Of a stretch of 12,463 bases of DNA, positions 6,633 through 12,405 are shown in pieces. Below the pieces are notes generated by a model. The model did not search any database. It was not told the DNA's origin and saw only the letters and a program-made list of their open reading frames with translations. The number at the start of each line of letters is the position of its first letter. The stretch's first letter is position 1. A program made the position numbers and the translations under genes. Source of the stretch: UBA4744 sp035282865 (lineage in GTDB: Bacteria > Actinomycetota > Acidimicrobiia > Spongiisociales > UBA4744); assembly GCA_035282865.1 (NCBI GenBank), contig DATEVB010000139.1, positions 1 through 12,463 of the forward strand. Direction: 5' to 3'.

Positions 6633-7229
6633 ATGGACACCCTCGACTTCGAAGAAGCCCGGGTGCTCGGCTGTCTCATCGAGAAGTCGATGACCACCCC
6701 CGAGTACTACCCGATGACGGTCAACGCTCTGATGGCGGCCTGCAACCAGAAAAACAACCGGGACCCGGTCGTCGAGTTCGACGAGTCGACGGTCGACCAG
6801 GCGCTGGCTTCCCTGGACCGGCGCGGCCTGATAGGGGTGACCCGCGTGTCGGGAGGAAGGGCCCTCAAGTACGCACACCATGCCGGCACCGCCTTGCGGG
6901 TCGATGACGAGCAAGCAACCCTGCTGGCGGTTCTTCTGCTGCGCGGACCGCAAACGGCCGCACAGTTGCGGGCCAGGACCGAGCGGTACGCGACCTTTGC
7001 ATCGGTCCAGGCGGCGGAGGAACGTCTGGGAGATCTCATGAGACGCGACACACCCCTCGTCGATCGCATGCCGAGGGAACCCGGCCAGAAGGAGAACAGG
7101 TACCGGTGCCTGCTGGTGGAAGCGGGTGAGACGGCCGCCCCGTTCGGGCCCGCCGACCTCGAGACACGGGTCGCCGCACTGGAGGATGCTTTGCAGCGGG
7201 TGCTGCGCCGGCTCGACGCGGCGGAGTAG
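6633..7229 (+). CDS. yceH: YceH-family (DUF480) protein
   Basis: A 198-residue protein with the strongly conserved YceH opening: EARVLGCLIEKSMTTPEYYP, then NALMAACNQKNNRDPVVEF and later LLLRGPQTAAQLRART and MPREPGQKENRY. The family consists of two winged-helix-like domains and its biochemical role is still not established. The last 28 residues (LETRVAALEDALQRVLRRLD) form a short coiled coil, also usual in this family. ATG 6633 is preferred, although GTG 6630 directly before it could serve and would add one residue. The gene converges on the permease with only 9 bp between stops, and I see no terminator hairpin there, so the transcripts may overlap. Confidence 0.92.
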   Translation: MDTLDFEEARVLGCLIEKSMTTPEYYPMTVNALMAACNQKNNRDPVVEFDESTVDQALASLDRRGLIGVTRVSGGRALKYAHHAGTALRVDDEQATLLAVLLLRGPQTAAQLRARTERYATFASVQAAEERLGDLMRRDTPLVDRMPREPGQKENRYRCLLVEAGETAAPFGPADLETRVAALEDALQRVLRRLDAAE

Positions 7230-7238
7230 CCATCGGGC

Positions 7239-8519
7239 TCAGTGAGCGACCTTGCGCGCCAGCGCGTGCCAGCCGAGGCCGGCTGCGATCAGGCCCAGTC
7301 CGGCGGCCCACACCACCGGCTCCACCCAGAAGGCGAGACCCAGGCAACCGGCCAACCCCAGCCATGTAACCCAACGGGGGTAGAGGCGCATGTCCCCGGG
7401 CAACCGGAGGGCGGCCAGGTTGGTGATGGCGTAGTAGATGAGCACGGTGAAGGCGCTGAAACTCCAGGTCGTCTTCACGTCACCGATCAGGACCAGGCCG
7501 GCGATGACCGCTCCCACCGCCAGGACGGCCAGGTAGGGCGTGGTGTTGGTTGCGGTCAACCTGGTAACCGGGCGGGGCATGTCGGCCCGGCGTCCCATGG
7601 CCAGCAGCACCCGGGACAGGCCGAGGAGCAGGTTCAGCAACACGCCCAGCATGGCCGTCACCGCCGCCACCGCCACCAGCGGGGCAACCCACGAGAATCG
7701 GAACCGGCGGGCAATCACCTCGAGGGGAGCCGCCGTGGCGTCGGTAGCACCTGCCAGCCCGGGTGCTCCGGCATTGCCGACGCCGGCCAACGCCACCAAT
7801 CCATAGAGCACCATGCTCACAATGAGGGTGACGATGATGGCGCGCGGGATGGTGGACCGAGGGGACCGCACCTCCTCGCCCAGGGTGGCGATACGCCCGT
7901 AGCCCGTATAGGCGACGAACATCAGGGCGGCAGCTTCCAGCAGGCCGGCCACAGCATGGTCACCGGCCACGAACGGCCGGAATCGATCGAGGCTCATCTC
8001 GACGCTGCCACCGACCACGAAGGCCGTCAGGCCGGCCAGGGTGATCGTAACCACCACCGCGTTGACCAGGTTCGAGAGGCGAATCCCGGTCAGCACCACC
8101 CCGGTGATGAGCACGACCGCTGCCAGAGCGACCGGGATGATCGGCGGTGCGGGAATGTCGAAGAAGTTGAGCGCATACCCCGCGAAGCCGAGGGCGGCGG
8201 TGGCCGCCGAGGCCGATTTGGCCAGAAGGAACAGCCAACCGGCGGTGAATCCCAGTGACGGGGTGAGCAGTTGGTATCCGTACTCGTAGGTGCCGCCACT
8301 GACCGGGTAGGCGGCCGCCAGCTGGGCACTGCTGAGGCCGTTGCAGGTGGCCAGGAGTGCGGCGATGACAACCGCAACCACCACCGACCCGCCGGTGATC
8401 CCGGCGGCGATCCCGATGCTGACGAACACCCCGGTGCCGATAATCGAACCGAGCCCCAGCAGCACCGCGGCGCCGAGACCGAGTTGGCGAGACAAGCGGG
8501 GACCAGGCGGCGCCGACAT
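7239..8519 (-). CDS. APC-family amino-acid permease
   Basis: A 426-residue integral membrane protein with about 12 helices. Helix 1 carries the broken-helix substrate motif GLGSIIGTGVFVSIGIAAGITG (residues 21-42), typical of amino acid-polyamine-organocation transporters. The conserved AAAYPVSGGTYEYGYQLL segment follows helix 2 at about 68-85, with VAYTGYGRIATLGEEVRSPRSTIPRAI in the middle and a YYAITNLAALRL helix later. The substrate is probably an amino acid or amine but cannot be named. The start ATG at 8519 has no ribosome-binding site, but TAGCGT lies 7 nt upstream, which suggests a leaderless message. Divergent from the VOC gene. Confidence 0.9.
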   Translation of the reverse strand: MSAPPGPRLSRQLGLGAAVLLGLGSIIGTGVFVSIGIAAGITGGSVVVAVVIAALLATCNGLSSAQLAAAYPVSGGTYEYGYQLLTPSLGFTAGWLFLLAKSASAATAALGFAGYALNFFDIPAPPIIPVALAAVVLITGVVLTGIRLSNLVNAVVVTITLAGLTAFVVGGSVEMSLDRFRPFVAGDHAVAGLLEAAALMFVAYTGYGRIATLGEEVRSPRSTIPRAIIVTLIVSMVLYGLVALAGVGNAGAPGLAGATDATAAPLEVIARRFRFSWVAPLVAVAAVTAMLGVLLNLLLGLSRVLLAMGRRADMPRPVTRLTATNTTPYLAVLAVGAVIAGLVLIGDVKTTWSFSAFTVLIYYAITNLAALRLPGDMRLYPRWVTWLGLAGCLGLAFWVEPVVWAAGLGLIAAGLGWHALARKVAH

Positions 8520-8526
8520 GGGCCGG

Positions 8527-8532
8527 ACGCTA
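8527..8532 (-). promoter_or_regulatory. Candidate -10 (TAGCGT) giving leaderless permease mRNA
   Basis: On the minus strand TAGCGT fits TANNNT and ends 7 nt before the permease ATG. There is no purine-rich ribosome-binding site in the 7 nt between them. Confidence 0.4.
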
Positions 8533-8587
8533 GCGGGCGGTGGCCGGACGGATTCGATGAGGGCGGCACGCCGACGGAGGCGTGGAG

Positions 8588-8593
8588 TAGATT
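8588..8593 (+). promoter_or_regulatory. Candidate -10 (TAGATT) for the VOC gene
   Basis: TAGATT fits TANNNT. A start about 7 nt downstream would give a leader of about 22 nt containing the GAGAGGGAGAA ribosome-binding site before ATG 8622. This is a leadered gene, in contrast to its divergent neighbour. Confidence 0.35.
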
Positions 8594-8621
8594 GCCGATT
8601 AGTCGAGAGGGAGAAATTCGC

Positions 8622-8972
8622 ATGGGCTTCAAAGTCACCTGGTTCGAGATAACCGGCGCCGACGGTGAGGCGTTACGCTCGTTCTACGGGGAGCTGTTCG
8701 ATTGGACTTTTCAGCTCTTCCCGGAGATGAATTACGGGACCATCGAAGTCGAGGAAGGAAGCCTCGGCGGCGGCGTCGGACAAGCGAACGATGGGCCCGG
8801 CCTGCTGACGTTCTACGTCGAGACTCCCGATGTGACGGCCTCGCTCGCCAAAGCGGCCTCTCTGGGGGGCAACGTGCTCATGCCGGAGACCAATGTGATG
8901 GAGGGTGTCACCATCGGCCTGTTCTCCGATCCGGAAGGACATGTGGTCGGTCTTCTCAAGGCGAACGAGTAG
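8622..8972 (+). CDS. VOC (glyoxalase/bleomycin-resistance/dioxygenase) superfamily protein
   Basis: A 116-residue single-module VOC protein. It opens with the usual strand and helix TWFEITGADGEALRSFYGELFDWTFQL and ends with the IGLFSDPEGHVVGLLK hairpin that closes the beta-alpha-beta-beta-beta fold. Such short members dimerise and range from metal-dependent lyases to binding proteins. The first strand has Trp where many enzymes carry a metal-binding His, and a Glu occurs in DPEGH, so catalysis is uncertain. The start is set by GAGAGGGAGAA 6-7 nt before ATG 8622; the open frame extends far upstream but that part overlaps the permease and is noncoding. Function cannot be named more closely. Confidence 0.85.
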   Translation: MGFKVTWFEITGADGEALRSFYGELFDWTFQLFPEMNYGTIEVEEGSLGGGVGQANDGPGLLTFYVETPDVTASLAKAASLGGNVLMPETNVMEGVTIGLFSDPEGHVVGLLKANE

Positions 8973-9072
8973 CAGGTGCGATGACGGATTTGTTGCACAA
9001 AAGGGGCGCGTGACACCGCAAGCTCGGCGTGGTCTGCGAGTATGGGGTTGAGTCGACGGAAGGGTCGTACAC

Positions 9073-9831
9073 ATGGACTCGACTGGTAGCCGTTCTTCGC
9101 GCCGCCGGGAGTTTCGGTGGGGCCCGACCCTCCTCGCCCTGAGCGTTGTTCTGGTCTCGTGTGCGGGCGACGAAACGGTCATCACCACCACCTCCTCCTC
9201 CACCTCAACGACGACAACCACGGCCCCAACGACTACCACGACGACCACTCTGCCGGGTGATCCGATCGACCTGTTCCCGGAAGCCGGCGACGTCCTGGCC
9301 GTGGTTGGCGTCTCGTTCGATAGCGAGCTCAATGTGCGGGCGGCACCCGGCACCGATCAGGAGGTGTTGGTGAGGCTTGCGCCGTTCACCGACGACGTGG
9401 TTGCCACCGGCGAGGAGCGCCAACTGCCGGATTCGATCTGGTACGAGGTCACCGTCGATGATGTGACCGGATGGGCCAGCAGTGCCTATCTGGCCTGGAT
9501 CGGAGAGACCAATGATGTCACCTCCGTGATCATCGACTTGCTCGGGGAGACCCCCACAGCCGGGAACATGCTCGACCTCGGGCTGATCGTTGCCGAATCG
9601 CAGGCGTCCGACGAACCCTCTTCGAGGATACGGCTGGCGAAGTCGCCCACGGTCGGGGACCTGGGTGAAGTCACCTACGACGTGATCGGGTTCGGCGACG
9701 ACGCTCTCTTCGGGGTGCGATTGACGGTCTTCGGCACACCCGACGACAGCGGCGAGAGCTTCACGCTCAAGACGGTCGAAAGCACCGCCCTGTGCGCACG
9801 GGGCGTCACCCCGGAAGGCCTCTGCCCCTGA
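9073..9831 (+). CDS. Lipoprotein with Thr-rich linker and bacterial SH3 domain
   Basis: A 252-residue exported protein. Arg-rich residues 8-16 and a hydrophobic stretch (TLLALSVVLVSC) end in a lipobox with Cys30 as the likely lipidated residue. Residues 37-59 are almost all Thr and Ser, encoded by repeated ACG/ACC/ACT codons, a flexible wall-spanning linker typical of actinobacterial surface proteins. Residues about 75-145 look like an SH3b module (SELNVRAAPGTDQEVLVRL ... WYEVTVDDVTGWASSAYLAWI), which usually binds cell-wall peptides. The remaining 105 residues end with two cysteines (ALCARGVTPEGLC) and are not recognised. GGAAGGG lies 8 nt before ATG 9073. The stop overlaps the next start (TGATG), so the two products are probably made together. 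Confidence 0.85.
   Translation: MDSTGSRSSRRREFRWGPTLLALSVVLVSCAGDETVITTTSSSTSTTTTTAPTTTTTTTLPGDPIDLFPEAGDVLAVVGVSFDSELNVRAAPGTDQEVLVRLAPFTDDVVATGEERQLPDSIWYEVTVDDVTGWASSAYLAWIGETNDVTSVIIDLLGETPTAGNMLDLGLIVAESQASDEPSSRIRLAKSPTVGDLGEVTYDVIGFGDDALFGVRLTVFGTPDDSGESFTLKTVESTALCARGVTPEGLCP
9187..9249 (+). repeat. Low-complexity Thr-codon tract
   Basis: About 60 bp of degenerate ACN repeats encode the Thr/Ser linker of the lipoprotein. Codons vary (ACC, ACG, ACA, ACT), so this is selected protein composition more than a slipping microsatellite. Confidence 0.7.
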
Positions 9832-10676
9832 TGAACATCGAGCCGGGCTGGTACCCGGATCCCTACCGTCGCCATCAGGTCCGCTACTGGGACGGGTCGT
9901 CCTGGACCGGGCAGGTCGGGGACGACGGCCGGCAGGGGACCGATCCGCTCGACTCACTGGACAAGGTCGACTCGGCCCTGGTCGTCGATGAAGCGAACGA
10001 CGCCGCCAAGATCCGCCAACAGGTCACCGGCGAAGGCTGGGGCGGCGCCGGAGTCGGTGCCACGGCGAGCGGGGGTGGCACGCTGTTCACGGAGCCGGTG
10101 CTGGTGGTCAACCAGAAGGCCAAGATCATCGAACTTGCCAATCAATACGGCGTCTTCGATCAGAACGGCAACCAGCTCGGGGCCGTCAACCAGGTCGGCC
10201 AGTCAACCCTCAAGAAGGCCCTCCGGTTGCTCACCTCGGTCGATCAGTTCCTCACCCACCGTCTGGAGATCACCGATCGGTCCGGGACGGTGGTTCTGCG
10301 GCTGACCAGGCCGGCCAAGATCTTCAAGTCGACCGTGGTGGTTGAGGACCCGAACGGGACCGAGCTGGGCAGGGTGGTGCAGGAGAACATGATCGGAAAG
10401 ATCAACTTCGGGCTCGAGTCCGGGGGCCAGCGGCTCGGTGCCATCAAGGCCGAGAACTGGCGGGCATGGAACTTCCGGATCGAGGATGTGACCGGCACCG
10501 AAGTAGCCAGGATCACCAAGACCTGGGAGGGTCTTGCCAAGACCATGTTCACCACCGCCGACAACTACGTCGTGCAGATCCACCGGCGCCTTCCCCAACC
10601 GCTTCTTTCACTGGTGGTCGCGGCAGCCCTGTCGGTCGATACCGCGCTCAAGCAGGACGATCGAGGACTGGGCTGA
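9831..10676 (+). CDS. DUF2510 plus scramblase/LURP-one-like domain protein
   Basis: A 281-residue protein with two parts. Residues 5-28 (PGWYPDP..RRHQVRYWDGSSWT) are a DUF2510 motif, a short Trp/Pro-rich segment common at the N terminus of actinobacterial membrane-associated proteins. From about residue 85 (LFTEPVLVVNQKAKIIELANQYGVFD) to the end it resembles the phospholipid-scramblase/LURP-one-related fold: a 12-stranded barrel around a hydrophobic C-terminal helix, here LPQPLLSLVVAAALSVDTAL. Repeated pairs such as RLEITDRSGTVVLRLTRP and FRIEDVTGTEVARITKTW fit that fold. Actual lipid scrambling by bacterial members is unproven. ATG 9831 shares its first base with the lipoprotein stop (TGATG), and the protein then begins at DUF2510, which fixes the start. 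Confidence 0.82.
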   Translation: MNIEPGWYPDPYRRHQVRYWDGSSWTGQVGDDGRQGTDPLDSLDKVDSALVVDEANDAAKIRQQVTGEGWGGAGVGATASGGGTLFTEPVLVVNQKAKIIELANQYGVFDQNGNQLGAVNQVGQSTLKKALRLLTSVDQFLTHRLEITDRSGTVVLRLTRPAKIFKSTVVVEDPNGTELGRVVQENMIGKINFGLESGGQRLGAIKAENWRAWNFRIEDVTGTEVARITKTWEGLAKTMFTTADNYVVQIHRRLPQPLLSLVVAAALSVDTALKQDDRGLG

Positions 10677-10728
10677 GGGCTCCCCCGACCTCCTCAACCG
10701 GGCGGCCTCAACAGCCGATGATCAAGGG

Positions 10729-11082
10729 ATGAAGCGCCGATGCTGTGTCTTGCTGGTGGCGATGGCGATGGCTGCCACCGCCTGCTCGACCACCACGTCG
10801 ACCCCGACAACGTTGGGAGTCGACGGTGCACCGCAAGTCATCAGGGACGTCTTCTTGACCGTTACCCGGCAGGCCGCCACTTTGGCCGGCTACGACGCCA
10901 CCAACGAGCAATGGTTGGAATTCGCTCGCCAGGTATGTAGCGCCGGTTTCGGAAGCTCGGAGGCCCGCGCTGCCTTCGCTGCGGCCCAGGCCGGTCCCCG
11001 GGCCGACCAGACCCTGACGCAGATGTGGGCGACGGCTGCCGAGGCCGCTACGAGTTCGTTCTGTCCCATCGGGCCAGGATGA
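10729..11082 (+). CDS. Small lipoprotein, DUF732-like
   Basis: A 117-residue exported protein. The basic start MKRRCC and hydrophobic core end in a lipobox ATAC with Cys19 as the likely lipidation site, followed by a Thr/Ser linker (STTTSTPTT). The mature part is helical and has two cysteines, Cys70 (FARQVCSAGF) and Cys112 (SSFCPIG), which may form a disulfide. This layout recalls the DUF732 secreted proteins of mycobacteria, which have a Cys in the first helix and a C-terminal 'YCP', but the match is by pattern only. ATG 10729 has AAGGG immediately before it with almost no spacing, an imperfect ribosome-binding site, so reinitiation from the gene 52 bp upstream is possible. Function unknown. 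Confidence 0.65.
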   Translation: MKRRCCVLLVAMAMAATACSTTTSTPTTLGVDGAPQVIRDVFLTVTRQAATLAGYDATNEQWLEFARQVCSAGFGSSEARAAFAAAQAGPRADQTLTQMWATAAEAATSSFCPIGPG

Positions 11083-11133
11083 GCCGTTCAGCGCGATTAC
11101 GCCCGGCGGCTCGCACGCAAGGGCCATGGGTCC

Positions 11134-11161
11134 CTAGCGGTGTGTCGCGGATTCAGTGATT
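11134..11161 (+). repeat. Left terminal inverted repeat (with CTAG)
   Basis: Reads CTAG, one base, then GGTGTGTCGCGGATTCAG and onward to 11161. Its reverse complement equals 12354-12381 at 27 of 28 positions; the only difference is the base next to CTAG (G versus A in the right-hand orientation). Confidence 0.85.
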
Positions 11162-11300
11162 TGGTTATGTGTGGCTCATCAGCGCACAACACCACCGCGT
11201 GTTCGGGCGGGTTGTGATACAAGCCGACGACGTCGACGAGCTTCTCGCAAATCACGGGTATCTCTTGCCCCTCCGCACACCAACCACCGCGTAACCACCC
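11162..11300 (-). pseudogene. IS630-family transposase fragment
   Basis: Minus-strand translation of 11175-11264 gives [21 protein letters not shown] followed by HAVVLCADE. IS630 transposases have 'F.[27 protein letters not shown]' just here, ending at the first catalytic Asp-Glu of the DDE triad. The DE is kept, but the following KSQ-QALDRTQP is missing: the frame runs PHITKSLNP straight into the left inverted repeat, so the C-terminal half is deleted. Upstream residues (WLRGGWCAEGQ and further) are not clearly alignable, and no N-terminal helix-turn-helix is found, so the 5' half is lost or scrambled. The remnant is about 30-45 of roughly 340 residues and cannot be active. The exact right-hand edge is uncertain. 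Confidence 0.75.
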
Positions 11301-11362
11301 TACGGCGGCTGTGGCCGCACTCCACTTCCTCGGCCCTTTCAACAGGTCGATGGCGAATCGGA

Positions 11363-11368
11363 TACGAT
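11363..11368 (+). promoter_or_regulatory. Candidate promoter -10 (TACGAT) for the micro-ORF and dctP-like gene
   Basis: TACGAT fits TANNNT and lies exactly 6 nt before ATG 11375. TCAACA at 11339-11344 could be a weak -35 with an 18-bp spacer. The element lies inside the transposable unit, so the cargo would bring its own promoter. Confidence 0.4.
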
Positions 11369-11374
11369 CGAATC

Positions 11375-11407
11375 ATGGATCTCCACACCCCGCCCAACGC
11401 CCGATGA
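11375..11407 (+). CDS. Putative leaderless 10-codon micro-ORF coupled to the dctP-like gene
   Basis: ATG 11375 opens MDLHTPPNAR and stops at TGA 11405-11407, sharing ATGA with the dctP-like start at 11404. It has a TANNNT element exactly 6 nt before its ATG and no ribosome-binding site, the arrangement of a leaderless message. The dctP-like ATG itself has no ribosome-binding site (CACCCCGCCCAACGCCCG precedes it), so terminating ribosomes reinitiating at the overlap would explain its translation. The peptide is not recognised and may have no role beyond delivery of ribosomes. With only ten codons, coding status rests entirely on context. Confidence 0.35.
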   Translation: MDLHTPPNAR

Positions 11408-12324
11408 ATGCGAGACAGCTTTGGATAGGGGGCTATGGCCCCCAGGACAGCACCCACGGCGAAGGTCTCGCCGTGTTTCGCCGCGTCGTCGAGAGTGAGA
11501 CGAAGGGTGCAGTAGAGGTGAGGATCACCTGGAACATCATGGAAGACGGCAGGCCCAATACCGATCTGTTCGAGCTGGTTGAGGCGGGCGACATGTTTCT
11601 CTGCTACTTCTCGTCCAGCTATCTTGGTGCGCGGGTCCACCCGTTGAACGTTCTGGAGACACCCTTCCTATTCGACAGTCTCGAATCTGCCCACCGGGCC
11701 CTGGACGGGGAACTCGGCCGGGCGCTCCAGCAGGCGGTGCGCGCCTCGACCGGGTTCGAAGCACTCGGCTTCTGGGACAACGGGTTTCGGCACATGACCA
11801 ACCGGCTTCGCCCCGTACGCACACCCGACGACTGCCGGGGCATGACCGTTCGGCTTCAGCCGAATGTGATTCACGAGGAGCTGATCAGAGCCTGGGGTGC
11901 CATTCCGGTGGCGGTCGAGCTGAGTCGAGCGATCGAGGCGATCGTCCGCCTCGAGGTGGACGCTCAGGAGAATCCACTTGCCAACACGGTCGCTTACGGG
12001 GTGAATCAGATTCACTCGCACGTCACGATGACCGGGCATCTGTATGGTGCCCGCGGGCTGTTCGCCCATCGCCCGACATTGGAGTCCTTCTCGACCGACT
12101 TGCGTCAGATCGTGGAAGGAGCGGCCGCTACCGCCATCGCCGTGCAGCGGCGAGCCGCGGAGGAGCTGGAGATCAGTCTTCGCAGCAGGATGGAGGATGA
12201 CGGGATCGAGTTCGTCGACCTCACCGACGATGAACGGAACGAGTTCATCTTGGCGTCCGCCCCGGCGATCGCTCTGGCACACCGGGCCCTGCCCGAAGAA
12301 CTGTTTGGCCTGGCACGATCATGA
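11404..12324 (+). CDS. TRAP-type (DctP-like) solute-binding protein without signal peptide
   Basis: A 306-residue protein matching the DctP/TRAP solute-binding fold nearly end to end. It has the N-terminal strand and helix (GEGLAVFRRVVESETKGAVEVRI), NVLETPFLFDSLESAHRAL at 82-100, LGFWDNGFRHMTNRLRPVRTPDDCRGMTVR with Arg150 at the place of the substrate-carboxylate Arg, and DAQENPLANT at 186-195, the family's DGQENP motif. Normal members are about 320-340 residues with a Sec or lipoprotein signal and bind organic acids outside the membrane. Here neither ATG 11404 nor the in-frame extension back to 11311 offers a signal peptide, so the product seems cytoplasmic. No DctQ/DctM membrane genes are next to it. 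A perfect 6-bp hairpin lies in codons 9-14. Substrate unknown; could be a sensor, scavenger or a truncated relic. Confidence 0.85.
   Translation: MNARQLWIGGYGPQDSTHGEGLAVFRRVVESETKGAVEVRITWNIMEDGRPNTDLFELVEAGDMFLCYFSSSYLGARVHPLNVLETPFLFDSLESAHRALDGELGRALQQAVRASTGFEALGFWDNGFRHMTNRLRPVRTPDDCRGMTVRLQPNVIHEELIRAWGAIPVAVELSRAIEAIVRLEVDAQENPLANTVAYGVNQIHSHVTMTGHLYGARGLFAHRPTLESFSTDLRQIVEGAAATAIAVQRRAAEELEISLRSRMEDDGIEFVDLTDDERNEFILASAPAIALAHRALPEELFGLARS
11428..11443 (+). other. GC hairpin at the start of the dctP-like coding region
   Basis: GGGGGC-TATG-GCCCCC is a perfect 6-bp stem with a 4-nt loop, 24 nt into the gene and coding for Gly-Tyr-Gly-Pro. Its place near the start could affect initiation or coupling; no regulatory role is shown. 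Confidence 0.5.
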
Positions 12325-12353
12325 GTGGCGGGGCCGGAGCTTTCGCCTATCCG

Positions 12354-12381
12354 AATCACTGAATCCGCGACACACCACTAG
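12354..12381 (-). repeat. Right terminal inverted repeat (with CTAG)
   Basis: Begins 29 bp after the dctP-like stop and ends in CTAG at 12378-12381; a second CTAG follows at 12385-12388. It is the inverted partner of 11134-11161 with one mismatch in 28 positions. Confidence 0.85.
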
Positions 12382-12405
12382 TAGCTAGTCCCGGTGACCG
12401 ACCCC

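Larger units (their letters stand above)
11083..11403. other. Gap between the small lipoprotein and the dctP-like gene
   Basis: A 321-bp stretch without a conventional intact gene. The first 51 bp have no recognised content. The rest, from left to right on the plus strand, holds CTAG, the left inverted repeat, a fragment of an IS630-family transposase on the minus strand, about 75 bp of unassigned sequence, then a TACGAT promoter-like element and a 10-codon micro-ORF leading into the dctP-like gene. Confidence 0.6.
11137..12378. mobile_element. IS630-like transposable unit with a dctP-like cargo gene
   Basis: The unit is defined by two inverted copies of a 23-bp perfect repeat (core CTGAATCCGCGACACACC), extended after one mismatch by CTAG on both outer sides. 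With TA as the duplicated target the unit runs 11137-12378, 1242 bp, which is within the usual IS630 size of about 1.0-1.4 kb. IS630/Tc1-mariner elements are known to insert at TA, often within CTAG. Inside the left end is a minus-strand piece of an IS630 transposase; the place of the rest of the transposase is taken by an intact dctP-like gene. The unit sits between two convergent gene ends. It cannot move by itself as seen, but a related transposase elsewhere could act on its ends (inference). Confidence 0.6.

Noticed and set aside
7242..8258. 338-codon plus-strand open frame
   Set aside because: It is antisense to the APC permease, polar and repetitive in composition, with no fold or motif.
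8981..9013. Ten-codon open frame MTDLLHKRGA after the VOC gene
   Set aside because: A GCAGGTGCG stretch precedes it, but nothing else supports coding: no overlap, promoter or recognisable peptide.
9187..9249. Tandem repeat or CRISPR-like array
   Set aside because: The ACN periodicity is the Thr/Ser linker inside an intact gene; there are no spacers or constant repeats.
9205..9957. 250-codon minus-strand open frame
   Set aside because: It is antisense to the SH3 lipoprotein and the start of the DUF2510 gene; those have signal, lipobox and domain evidence.
11311..11403. In-frame N-terminal extension of the dctP-like gene back to 11311
   Set aside because: It runs through the promoter-like element and unassigned sequence beside the transposase scrap, has no ribosome-binding site, and does not give a signal peptide.
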